From Clostridia bacterium (GTDB lineage Bacteria > Bacillota_A > Clostridia > Christensenellales > Borkfalkiaceae): a DNA stretch of 5,992 bases. The DNA lies in assembly GCA_017399665.1 (NCBI GenBank), contig JAFQBR010000078.1, positions 1-5,992 of the forward strand, written 5' to 3'. This document shows, one piece after another, positions 1 to 5,992 of this stretch (positions within the stretch are counted from its first letter, which is position 1; each line of letters opens with the position of its first letter). The translations under genes were made by a program, and so were the position numbers. The notes beneath the pieces were generated by a model. It had not been told where the DNA came from, ran no database searches, and worked only from the letters and a program-made list of their open reading frames with translations.

Positions 1-216
1 TGTTTGATATTCAACGTGAGCGGTATTAATCGTAATACCTCTTGCCTTTTCTTCGGGAGCCTTATCGATTTCATCATATTTCATCTTTGCAGCATTACCC
101 TTACAAGCCATAACCATAGTGATAGCAGCAGTTAAAGTGGTTTTACCGTGGTCAACGTGGCCGATAGTACCTACGTTTACGTGCACTTTACTTCTGTCAA
201 ATTTAGCCTTTGCCAT
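1..216 (-). CDS. tuf: Elongation factor Tu, N-terminal 72 residues (partial, runs off the left edge)
   Basis: EF-Tu is the cytoplasmic GTPase that carries aminoacyl-tRNA to the ribosomal A site. Only the start of the G domain is in view. The frame is open from ATG at 216 to the window edge, exactly 72 codons. The fragment shows the conserved N-terminal stretch [20 protein letters not shown], with the P-loop (G1) GHVDHGKT at residues 19-26. Switch I follows as [12 protein letters not shown] at 59-70, with the Mg-coordinating Thr at 62. The start is fixed by GGAGG at 231-227, ten bases upstream, and by the usual MAKAKF-type N-terminus. It follows fusA on the same strand after 91 nt, the classic str order. 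I see no promoter of its own in the spacer, so it is probably cotranscribed with fusA. The domain II and III regions, where elfamycin-resistance changes occur, lie outside the window. Family assignment is certain; whether this is the only tuf copy cannot be told. Confidence 0.98.
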   Translation of the reverse strand, partial: MAKAKFDRSKVHVNVGTIGHVDHGKTTLTAAITMVMACKGNAAKMKYDEIDKAPEEKARGITINTAHVEYQT

Positions 217-307
217 AATTGTGTTTCCTCCAAAATTGTTTTGTTTTTAATATTTTTTTATTTTTTTTTATTTTTTACGCCGTAAAAATGCCGACGTTAC
301 ATCTTAA
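217..307 (-). promoter_or_regulatory. fusA-tuf spacer with A-rich leader and tuf ribosome binding site
   Basis: The 91-nt spacer begins after the fusA stop codon. In the transcript direction it has a weak hairpin, ACGTCG (297-292) with CGGCGT (282-277), a 6-bp stem with one G.U pair and a 9-nt loop. Then comes a nearly pure A-rich run (276-232) with A runs of 6, 9 and 7 broken by single T bases, and finally the Shine-Dalgarno GGAGG at 231-227. The hairpin is followed by A rather than T on the coding strand, so it is not an intrinsic terminator in the operon direction. I found no convincing -35/-10 pair. The A-rich stretch is likely unstructured and could keep the tuf initiation region open; this is inference. 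Confidence 0.6.
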
Positions 308-2392
308 TTAGTCGCTATTTTTCGTTCCGCGTTCGCCGATAATCTTGTCAGCAACACTCTTTGGAACTTGAGCGTAGTGGTCGAACTGCATTGTGTAGTT
401 ACCTCTACCCTGAGTTCTTGAACGAAGGTCGGTAGCGTAACCGAACATTTCGCTTAAAGGAATTTCAGCGTTAATAACTTTTGAACCGTTTCTGTCGTCT
501 GTTCCGGTAATGTTACCACGTCGAGCTGTTACGTTACCCATAACGTCACCAAAGTAATCATCAGGAAGAACAACTTCAACCTTCATAACGGGTTCTAGGA
601 TAACGGGGTTAGCCTTAGATGCACCGTCTTTAAACGCCATAGATCCAGCGATCTTGAATGCGATTTCTGAAGAGTCAACTTCGTGGTAGCTACCGTCGTA
701 AACGGTTGCCTTAAAGTCAACAACTTCATAACCTGCTAAGACACCATTCTTTGCAGCTTCTTCAATACCTTTGCGAACGGGTTCGATATATTCCTTAGGA
801 ATACTACCGCCAACAGTTGTATCTTCAAATACAAATCCGGTACCGGGTTCCATAGGTTCAAGTTTAACTTTACAGTGACCGTATTGACCTTTACCACCTG
901 ATTGACGTTTGTAAACGCCTTCACAGTCGATTGCCTTACGGAATGTTTCTCTGTAAGCAACTTGAGGTTTACCAACGGTTGCTTCAACTTTGAATTCGCG
1001 AAGTAATCTATCTACGATAATTTCAAGGTGAAGCTCGCCCATACCTGCGATAATGGTTTGACCGGTTTCTTTATCTGTATAAGTTTTGAACGTGGGATCT
1101 TCTTCAGCAAGCTTGATAAGAGCAAGAGTCATTTTTTCTTGACCTGCTTTTGTCTTGGGCTCGATAGCTACTCTGATAACGGGTTCTGGGAATTCCATTT
1201 GTTCAAGGATGATGGGCGCATTTTCAGCACAAAGAGTATCACCTGTGGTGGTTTCCTTTAAGCCTACGATAGCGCAGATATCACCTGCATAGATTTCGTC
1301 AATTTCCGCTCTGTGAGCAGCGTGCATACGAACTAGACGACCAATTCTTTCTTTTTTACCCTTGGTGCTGTTATAAACGTAAGAACCAGAGGTAAGTTTA
1401 CCAGAGTATACTCTGAAGAAAGCAAGTTTACCAACGAATGGGTCTGCAACAATTTTAAATGCAAGACCTGCAAAGGGTGCATCGTCAGACGTAGGTCTTT
1501 CTTCTTCATCGCCCTTTCTGTTAACACCTTGAACGTTATGAACGTCTAAGGGGCTGGGAAGATATTCTACGATTGCATCAAGTAGGTGTTGAACACCTTT
1601 GTTACGATAACTTGAACCGCAGAATACGGGAGTTGCCGTCATTGCAAGAGTTGCTTTACGAAGACCTGACTTAATTTCTTCAACGGTGAGTTCTTCACCT
1701 TCAAGATATTTCATCATTACTTCTTCATCTTGTTCAGCAGCAACTTCTATAAGTTGTGTTCTATAAATTTCTGCTTCTTCCTTATATTCTTCAGGAATAG
1801 CAATGATTTCGGTTTGTTTACCTAAATCATCTTTATAGATAATAGCGTTGTTTTCAACAAGGTCGATAATTCCCTTAAATTCATCTTCTTTACCAATGGG
1901 TAAAGTTACGGGAACGGGATTTGTATGAAGTCTATCTTTCATCATTTGAACAGCGCCAAAATAGTTAGCACCGTTAATATCCATCTTGTTGATGTATGCG
2001 ATACGGGGAACGTGATACTTATCAGCTTGACGCCATACGGTTTCACTCTGAGGTTCAACACCTCCCTTAGCGCAGAATGTGGCAACAGCACCATCGAGAA
2101 CGCGAAGTGAACGTTCTACTTCAACAGTAAAGTCTACGTGACCGGGGGTATCGATAACGTTAATACGTGTACCCTTCCATTCACATGTAGTACAAGCGCT
2201 GGCGATTGTAATACCTCTTTCCTGTTCTTGAACCATGAAGTCCATGGTAGCAGAACCGTCATGCGTTTCACCGAGTTTATGTGTCTTTCCTGTATAGAAA
2301 AGAATACGTTCGGTGGTAGTGGTTTTTCCGGCGTCAATATGAGCCATAATACCAATATTACGCGTGTTCTTTAAGTCAAATTCTCTTGGCAT
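308..2392 (-). CDS. fusA: Elongation factor G, ribosomal translocase GTPase
   Basis: EF-G drives tRNA-mRNA translocation and, with RRF, splits post-termination ribosomes. The 694-residue product is full length (bacterial EF-G is typically about 690-705). The G domain has G1 AHIDAGKT (17-24), switch I with ERGITI (58-63), G3 DTPGH (81-85), G4 NKMD (135-138) and a G5 region GSSY (259-262), where GSA-type sequences are commoner. The G' insert follows G4. Domain II starts near 300. Domain III contains GMGELHLEI (450-458). Domain IV (about 485-600) has the SGGKGQYGH loop (498-506) and the tip HEVDSSE (570-576), whose His corresponds to E. coli His583. Domain V covers roughly 600-690, including [19 protein letters not shown]. 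This is the canonical form, not a TetM-type or EF-G2 paralogue. ATG at 2392 has AGGAG six bases upstream. It lies 12 nt after rpsG and 91 nt before tuf, so it is probably cotranscribed and translationally coupled to rpsG. Confidence 0.98.
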   Translation of the reverse strand: MPREFDLKNTRNIGIMAHIDAGKTTTTERILFYTGKTHKLGETHDGSATMDFMVQEQERGITIASACTTCEWKGTRINVIDTPGHVDFTVEVERSLRVLDGAVATFCAKGGVEPQSETVWRQADKYHVPRIAYINKMDINGANYFGAVQMMKDRLHTNPVPVTLPIGKEDEFKGIIDLVENNAIIYKDDLGKQTEIIAIPEEYKEEAEIYRTQLIEVAAEQDEEVMMKYLEGEELTVEEIKSGLRKATLAMTATPVFCGSSYRNKGVQHLLDAIVEYLPSPLDVHNVQGVNRKGDEEERPTSDDAPFAGLAFKIVADPFVGKLAFFRVYSGKLTSGSYVYNSTKGKKERIGRLVRMHAAHRAEIDEIYAGDICAIVGLKETTTGDTLCAENAPIILEQMEFPEPVIRVAIEPKTKAGQEKMTLALIKLAEEDPTFKTYTDKETGQTIIAGMGELHLEIIVDRLLREFKVEATVGKPQVAYRETFRKAIDCEGVYKRQSGGKGQYGHCKVKLEPMEPGTGFVFEDTTVGGSIPKEYIEPVRKGIEEAAKNGVLAGYEVVDFKATVYDGSYHEVDSSEIAFKIAGSMAFKDGASKANPVILEPVMKVEVVLPDDYFGDVMGNVTARRGNITGTDDRNGSKVINAEIPLSEMFGYATDLRSRTQGRGNYTMQFDHYAQVPKSVADKIIGERGTKNSD

Positions 2393-2407
2393 TACAAACT
2401 CCTATTA
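2393..2407 (-). promoter_or_regulatory. fusA ribosome binding site abutting tandem rpsG stop codons
   Basis: In the transcript rpsG ends with TAA (2407-2405), followed at once in frame by TAG (2404-2402). That TAG overlaps the fusA Shine-Dalgarno AGGAG (2403-2399), six bases from the fusA ATG. A ribosome terminating rpsG would sit on the fusA initiation site, which favours translational coupling. The coupling is inferred from spacing; the motifs are seen directly. Confidence 0.8.
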
Positions 2408-2875
2408 CCAACGGAAGTGAGCAAACGCCTTGTTTGCTTCCGCCATTCTATGAACGTCGTCTTTCTTCTTAACAGCGCCACCAACACCGTTGTAAGCATC
2501 GATAAGTTCGTTAGCAAGTCTTGAGCACATATCTCTGTCGCTTCTGTTTCTTGCATAAGATACGATCCAACGGATAGCAAGTGTCTGTCTTCTTTCTGGT
2601 CTGATTTCGATAGGAACTTGATAGTTTGAACCACCAACACGTCTAGCCTTAACTTCTAGTAAGGGCTTAACGTTTTCAAGAGCTTGGTTAAAGATATCCA
2701 TTGGTTCCTGACCGAGTTTTTCTTTCATAATATCGAACGCATCGTAAACAATACTTTGCGCCGTACCCTTTTTACCATCTAGCATTACCTGGTTGATTAA
2801 CTTAGTAACAACGGTGCTGCCGTAGATAGGATCGGGTAAAACGTCTCTTTTGGGGACGCCTCCTCTTCTTGGCAT
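2405..2875 (-). CDS. rpsG: 30S ribosomal protein S7
   Basis: S7 is a primary 16S rRNA binder that nucleates assembly of the 30S head and contacts the E-site tRNA through its beta hairpin. The 156-residue product matches the usual bacterial length. It opens with [20 protein letters not shown], the conserved rRNA-binding N-terminus. It continues with [20 protein letters not shown] (about 65-84), then [12 protein letters not shown], the hairpin and its flanks. It closes with the family signature [16 protein letters not shown] at 2875 is supported by AAAGGAGG at 2891-2884, eight bases upstream. It sits between rpsL (154-nt structured spacer) and fusA (12 nt). In E. coli S7 represses its own operon by binding the rpsL-rpsG spacer, and the long spacer here is a candidate for the same role. 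Nothing in the protein looks broken or unusual. Confidence 0.98.
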   Translation of the reverse strand: MPRRGGVPKRDVLPDPIYGSTVVTKLINQVMLDGKKGTAQSIVYDAFDIMKEKLGQEPMDIFNQALENVKPLLEVKARRVGGSNYQVPIEIRPERRQTLAIRWIVSYARNRSDRDMCSRLANELIDAYNGVGGAVKKKDDVHRMAEANKAFAHFRW

Positions 2876-3029
2876 AATTAATTCCTCCTTTAATTTTTGT
2901 AGGGCTTTGCCCTTTAGTACAGCTATCGCAATTTAATGCGAACCTTCTCCCCTATAGGGAATACTGCCTACTTTTATCGGGCTGTAAAAAGATTTATTCC
3001 GAATAAGTAGGGGTTAAATTTTTTTAAGA
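2876..3029 (-). promoter_or_regulatory. Structured rpsL-rpsG spacer, candidate S7 autoregulatory leader
   Basis: This 154-nt spacer is rich in pairing possibilities in the transcript. CCTACTT (3011-3005) can pair with AAGTAGG (2973-2967), 7 bp. TACAGC (2986-2981) can pair with GCTGTA (2923-2918), 6 bp; because its first arm lies in the loop of the previous stem, the two would form a pseudoknot or exclude each other. CCCCTA (3013-3008) can pair with TAGGGG (2954-2949), 6 bp, competing with the first stem. Local hairpins are TCGCA/TGCGA around a 6-nt loop (about 2942-2927) and AGGGC-AAA-GCCCT (2913-2901), the latter ending nine bases before the rpsG Shine-Dalgarno (2891-2884). No hairpin is followed by a T run on the coding strand, so I see no terminator, and no good promoter. 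An S7-binding role is inferred from the E. coli precedent; the sequence does not obviously resemble the E. coli site. Confidence 0.5.
2994..3006. repeat. 13-bp palindrome TTATTCCGAATAA
   Basis: This is a perfect inverted repeat of six bases around one central base, 24 nt after the rpsL stop codon. It shares the core TATTC-S-GAATA with a second palindrome at 3418-3430 in the spacer on the other side of rpsL. In RNA it could form only a 5-bp A/U-rich stem with a 3-nt loop. Its function is unknown, and it overlaps one arm of the 7-bp stem in the rpsG leader. Confidence 0.5.
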
Positions 3030-3401
3030 TTACTTAGGACGCTTTGTGCCGTATTTACTACGAGACTGTCTGCGCTTAGCAACACCGGCGGTATCTAAAG
3101 TACCACGAATAATGTGATATCTTACACCAGGTAAATCTCTTACCCTGCCGCCACGAATTAGAACTGAGCTGTGTTCCTGAAGGTTGTGACCTTCACCGGG
3201 AATGTAAACAGTACCTTCTTGCTTAGTCGTTAAACGTACTCTTGCAATCTTACGTAAAGCCGAGTTAGGCTTCTTGGGTGCTGTGGTAGTAACAGATAAG
3301 CATACGCCACGTTTTTGTGGGCAACTATTCATGATAGGTGATTTGCTTTTCTTTACTGCCGTTGTTCTGCCCTGCTTAATTAGCTGGTTAATTGTTGGCA
3401 T
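3030..3401 (-). CDS. rpsL: 30S ribosomal protein S12 with Arg at position 88
   Basis: S12 lies at the 30S decoding centre, where it helps monitor codon-anticodon pairing and shapes the streptomycin site. The 123-residue product is the usual length. It begins [12 protein letters not shown] and contains CPQKRGVC (27-34), the first conserved loop [11 protein letters not shown] (41-51), [10 protein letters not shown] (69-78), the second loop [14 protein letters not shown] (83-96) and the C-terminal [10 protein letters not shown]. Lys43 (E. coli mature Lys42) is retained. Position 88 (E. coli mature Lys87) is Arg, encoded by AGA at 3140-3138, where most S12 proteins have Lys. Asp89, the RimO methylthiolation residue, is present. 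ATG at 3401 has AAGGAGG six bases upstream. A strong promoter and structured leader lie upstream. Many Bacillota carry a small L7Ae-like gene (ybxF/rplGB) between rpoC and rpsL; none is present here. Confidence 0.98.
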   Translation of the reverse strand: MPTINQLIKQGRTTAVKKSKSPIMNSCPQKRGVCLSVTTTAPKKPNSALRKIARVRLTTKQEGTVYIPGEGHNLQEHSSVLIRGGRVRDLPGVRYHIIRGTLDTAGVAKRRQSRSKYGTKRPK

Positions 3402-3525
3402 TTTTTACCTCCTTTTAATATTCGGAATATCTTTTTTCGCCCAGCGGTAGACAGTTTTGTATCTACCGCCGTTCGTTAAAGAAGCAATATTGTTTTTTTG
3501 CTAGCGATTTTCTGCAACCGCTAAC
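3402..3525 (-). promoter_or_regulatory. rpsL 5' leader with two 26-nt hairpins and the ribosome binding site
   Basis: From the predicted start at 3525 the leader is 124 nt. Hairpin 1 (3525-3500) pairs GTTAGCGGTT with AATCGCTAGC: 10 bp with two G.U pairs and hexaloop GCAGAA. Hairpin 2 (3469-3444) pairs GCGGTAGATA with TGTCTACCGC: 10 bp with one U.G pair and hexaloop CAAAAC, extendable by two pairs at its base. Each is followed by an A run (AAAAAAA; GGGCGAAAAAAG), not a T run, so neither is an intrinsic terminator for the operon. A 13-bp palindrome and then AAGGAGG (3414-3408) precede the ATG. The 5' hairpin may protect the transcript from 5'-end-dependent decay; that is inference. Confidence 0.6.
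3418..3430. repeat. 13-bp palindrome ATATTCGGAATAT
   Basis: This is a perfect inverted repeat of six bases around one central base, ending three bases upstream of AAGGAGG in the rpsL leader. It shares its TATTC-S-GAATA core with the palindrome at 2994-3006. In the transcript it could make a 5-bp A/U stem with a CCG loop next to the Shine-Dalgarno, too weak to be a convincing switch alone. As DNA it has the shape of a small operator, but no regulator can be named. Confidence 0.5.
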
Positions 3526-3531
3526 TGAATA

Positions 3532-3560
3532 ATTTTAACATCTTTTTACGCATAAGTCAA
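3532..3560 (-). promoter_or_regulatory. Predicted sigma-70/sigma-A type promoter for rpsL
   Basis: On the minus strand there is a -35 TTGACT (3560-3555; 5 of 6 to consensus), a 17-bp spacer and a -10 TAAAAT (3537-3532; 5 of 6). A TG dinucleotide one base upstream of the -10 makes it an extended -10. The predicted start is G at 3525, seven bases past the -10 box. The promoter lies wholly between the rpoC stop and rpsL, and the -35 begins 28 bases after the rpoC stop codon. With no terminator after rpoC, str genes would receive both this initiation and read-through. Recognition rests on sequence match only. Confidence 0.8.
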
Positions 3561-3587
3561 ATAATTTACCTGCTTATACTGCAAAAA

Positions 3588-5992
3588 TTACTCTTCATCA
3601 TCCTCTTCTTGAGGAATTTCGGGCTCTACAGGCATAATATACTGGGGATTTAAGGTTTTATAATCTCTTACGCCGGTACCTGCAGGAATAAGTTTACCGA
3701 TAATAACGTTTTCTTTAAGACCAACAAGTGAATCCACTTTGTTCTTGATAGCTGCTTCCGTTAATACCTTTGCTGTTTCTTGGAATGATGCAGCAGATAA
3801 GAAACTTTCGGTTGCAAGAGCTGCTTTTGTGATACCTAAAAGAACTCTCTTTGCGGTTGCAGGCTTGCCACCCTTTTCAAGGGCCTTCTTGTTTTCTTCT
3901 TCAAAACGGAAGATGTCTACGTATTCGCCAGGTAGTAAGTCTGTATCGCCACAGCTTTCTACTCTTACCTTTCTAAGCATTTGACGAACGATAACTTCTA
4001 CGTGCTTATCGTTGATATCAACGCCTTGTGAACGGTATACTGACTGAACTTCACGTAAAATATAGTCTTGAACGGGAACGGGACCGCTAGTCTTTAATAT
4101 ATCTTGAGGATATACTGAACCGCCGGTTAATACTCTACCAACTTCGATTTCTTCACCATCCTTAACGCGAAGCTCTGCGCTGAAAGGAATAGCGTAATCT
4201 TTAACGGTATCGTCTGCCGCTTTTACTACTACGTGACGTAAATTATCGTGTTCTTCGATAGAAACCTTACCTGAAATTTCACAAACGATAGCCTGTCCCT
4301 TGGGTTTTCTTGCTTCGAATAGTTCTTCTACTCTGGGAAGACCTTGAGTGATGTCGCCCGTTGATGCAATACCACCGGTGTGGAAGGTTCTCATGGTAAG
4401 CTGTGTACCGGGTTCACCGATTGACTGAGCAGCGATAATACCAACTGCTTCGCCCATATTTACAGCTTGGTTGTTTGTACTCATGTTCTTACCGTAACAT
4501 TTAGCGCAAACACCGTTTTTAGCACGGCAAGTAAATACGCTTCTGATAAGAACTGATTCAATACCTGCTTTAACAACAGCTTTTGCCTGTTCTTCGGTAA
4601 TCATGCTGTCTGCAGGGATAATAACTTCGCCCGTTTCGGGGTGAACTACTGCGTCGATAGTGTATCTACCAACAATTCTATCTTCAAGCTTTTCAATAAT
4701 GCTACCCTTGAAGTCGCGAATTGCAGATACAACCATTCCCTTGGGTTTTTCGCCAAGAGTTTCAAAACAGTCTTCATCTCTTACGATAACGTGGTGAGCA
4801 ACGTCTACAAGACGACGTGTTAAGTAACCAGAGTCCGCAGTCTTTAACGCGGTATCTGCAAGACCTTTACGACCACCGTGTGAAGAAATGAAGTATTCAA
4901 GTACGGTAAGACCTTCACGGAATGAAGACTTAACGGGAATTTCAATAACTTTACCGTTAGGGTTAGTCATAAGACCACGCATACCGGCAAGCTGCTTAAT
5001 TTGGTCGATAGAACCACGCGCGCCTGAGTCAGCCATCATCCAGATGGGGTTGAACTTTTCTAGGTTAGCTTTAAGTAGTTCTGTAACGTGAACGGTTACT
5101 TCTGACCAAGTTTTAACTACTTCTTTATATCTTTCGTCGTCGGTTATGAAACCTTTTTTGTATAAATCTTCAATAGCGATAACTTCTTCTTCCGCCTTTT
5201 CAACGTAACCCTTCTTTGCTTCGGGAACGTGCATATCGAAAGCACTTGTGGTAATACAACCAACGGTTGAATATCTGTAACCTAAGTTTTTGATGTTATC
5301 TAGGGTGTTTGCAGCGCAAACTGAACCTTTAATCTTGAAGCATACGTCAACGATCTTCTTTAATTGACCTTTGCCAACTAAGCCGTCGATTTCAAGCTTA
5401 ACGTAATCTTTAGCAGTTTCTCTCTTGGTAAATCCTAAATCTTGAGGAATAATCTCGTTGAATATAAGTTTACCCACGGTAGTTTTAATTATACCGGTAA
5501 CCGTGCCAAAAGGTGTATCTTTAACAGTTCTTCTTACCCAAATTTCATCTTGTAAAGAGATTGTTTTGGTTTGATAAGCCATTAAAGCTTCATCTTCGCT
5601 TGAATATAAACCTGCTTTATATACTTCGCCGTTTTCATCGGGAACGTATCTGTCGTCATAGGTTGAGCAATCGGGGCTTACGTTAATAAGATTGCCGTTT
5701 GCATCTTTTAATCTGTCACGGTAGCGCTTGCCGTCTTCTCTACGAATGATAGTTAGATAATAACAACCAAGTACCATGTCTTGAGAGGGTGACATAACGG
5801 GCTTACCGTCAGAAAGCTTTAGAATGTTGTTAGAAGAGAGCATTAAGAATCTCGCTTCTGCTTGCGCTTCTACTGAAAGTGGAACGTGAACTGCCATTTG
5901 GTCACCGTCGAAGTCGGCGTTGAATGCGCCACATACTAACGGGTGGAGTTTAATTGCTCTACCTTCAATCAAAATAGGTTCGAACGCTTGAA
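3588..5992 (-). CDS. rpoC: RNA polymerase beta' subunit, C-terminal about 800 residues (partial, 5' end outside the window)
   Basis: Beta' carries the active site of RNA polymerase. The frame is open to the right edge, starting [10 protein letters not shown], so the true start is outside; a TTG at 5972 is an internal Leu codon. Counting from that first Q, NADFDGDQ (24-31) supplies the three Asp residues that hold catalytic Mg. [14 protein letters not shown] (F-loop) leads into the bridge helix [20 protein letters not shown] (371-390). Zn-binding Cys are at 408, 488, 495 and 498 ([11 protein letters not shown]). [20 protein letters not shown] (520-539) contains the start of the trigger loop, which runs on without the large proteobacterial insertion. 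The C-terminal clamp and omega-contact region includes [20 protein letters not shown], and the end is an acidic tail EEDDEE. Oddities are a segment of about 36 extra residues after GCYYLT (81-132) and Gly at 373, where bacteria usually have Ala. rpsL follows 186 nt downstream with no terminator between. Confidence 0.98.
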   Translation of the reverse strand, partial: QAFEPILIEGRAIKLHPLVCGAFNADFDGDQMAVHVPLSVEAQAEARFLMLSSNNILKLSDGKPVMSPSQDMVLGCYYLTIIRREDGKRYRDRLKDANGNLINVSPDCSTYDDRYVPDENGEVYKAGLYSSEDEALMAYQTKTISLQDEIWVRRTVKDTPFGTVTGIIKTTVGKLIFNEIIPQDLGFTKRETAKDYVKLEIDGLVGKGQLKKIVDVCFKIKGSVCAANTLDNIKNLGYRYSTVGCITTSAFDMHVPEAKKGYVEKAEEEVIAIEDLYKKGFITDDERYKEVVKTWSEVTVHVTELLKANLEKFNPIWMMADSGARGSIDQIKQLAGMRGLMTNPNGKVIEIPVKSSFREGLTVLEYFISSHGGRKGLADTALKTADSGYLTRRLVDVAHHVIVRDEDCFETLGEKPKGMVVSAIRDFKGSIIEKLEDRIVGRYTIDAVVHPETGEVIIPADSMITEEQAKAVVKAGIESVLIRSVFTCRAKNGVCAKCYGKNMSTNNQAVNMGEAVGIIAAQSIGEPGTQLTMRTFHTGGIASTGDITQGLPRVEELFEARKPKGQAIVCEISGKVSIEEHDNLRHVVVKAADDTVKDYAIPFSAELRVKDGEEIEVGRVLTGGSVYPQDILKTSGPVPVQDYILREVQSVYRSQGVDINDKHVEVIVRQMLRKVRVESCGDTDLLPGEYVDIFRFEEENKKALEKGGKPATAKRVLLGITKAALATESFLSAASFQETAKVLTEAAIKNKVDSLVGLKENVIIGKLIPAGTGVRDYKTLNPQYIMPVEPEIPQEEDDEE

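Noticed and set aside
277..297. Terminator between fusA and tuf
   Set aside because: The stem is only 6 bp with a G.U pair and a 9-nt loop, and is followed by A bases in the operon direction. On the plus strand the T run precedes rather than follows it.
1028..1261. Plus-strand ORFs (also 1925-2110, 2138-2374, 3739-3984, 4641-4823, 4888-5091)
   Set aside because: All lie antisense inside highly conserved genes, lack recognisable domains and strong ribosome binding sites, and are explained as shadows of the minus-strand frames.
1606..1620. EF-G G5 motif GSSY as a loss-of-function change
   Set aside because: Ala-to-Ser next to the guanine-binding Ser is mild, and all other GTPase motifs are intact, so normal function is expected.
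2134..2640. Minus-strand out-of-frame ORFs overlapping fusA and rpsG
   Set aside because: They overlap full-length EF-G and S7 reading frames and have no family resemblance.
2918..2990. Promoter for rpsG in the spacer
   Set aside because: The best candidates (TTTACA with a 19-bp spacer to TATTCC; TTCGCA with a 17-bp spacer to TACTAA) match consensus too poorly.
3444..3525. Rho-independent terminators after rpoC
   Set aside because: Both strong hairpins lack a following T run on either strand (A runs follow on the operon strand), and both lie downstream of the promoter.
5970..5972. TTG as the start codon of a 794-residue rpoC product
   Set aside because: The frame stays open upstream to the window edge and reads QAFEPI, conserved RpoC sequence. 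The TTG encodes the internal Leu of ILIEG.

Overview
The window holds the str operon of a bacterium, read entirely on the minus strand. In transcription order, from right to left, it contains the 3' two thirds of rpoC (RNA polymerase beta'), rpsL (S12), rpsG (S7), fusA (EF-G) and the 5' end of tuf (EF-Tu). The rpoC and tuf genes run off the window edges. The organism looks like an AT-rich Bacillota (Firmicutes), probably a clostridial lineage. Its RpoC trigger loop lacks the large insertion of proteobacterial beta', and the text after it resembles the Bacillus/Clostridium type. Shine-Dalgarno sequences are strong (GGAGG), and rpoC lies directly upstream of rpsL. The placement is inference from remembered family sequences; no database was searched.

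Layout: 5992-3588 rpoC (partial, stop present); 3587-3402 spacer with a clear sigma-70/sigma-A type promoter and a structured rpsL leader; 3401-3030 rpsL; 3029-2876 spacer rich in overlapping inverted repeats, a candidate S7 autoregulatory site; 2875-2405 rpsG; a 12-nt gap; 2392-308 fusA; 307-217 spacer with a long A-rich tract on the transcribed strand; 216-1 tuf (first 72 codons). I see no intrinsic terminator on either strand, so rpoC transcription probably reads into rpsL and adds to the internal promoter. No stretch above 300 bases lacks a gene. The plus strand carries only ORFs antisense to these genes.

The genes form one expression unit: the transcribing enzyme's catalytic subunit, two small-subunit proteins (decoding centre and head) and the two GTPases that deliver tRNA and translocate the ribosome. 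All look intact and functional.

The gene content is ordinary, and I found no undescribed system. The points most worth checking are: (1) arginine at S12 residue 88, a position where Lys-to-Arg is a classic streptomycin-resistance change; (2) the rpsL promoter, whose predicted start coincides exactly with the first base of a 10-bp hairpin; (3) the rpsL-rpsG spacer with mutually exclusive or pseudoknot-like pairings; (4) an extra segment of about 36 residues and some bridge-helix substitutions in RpoC.
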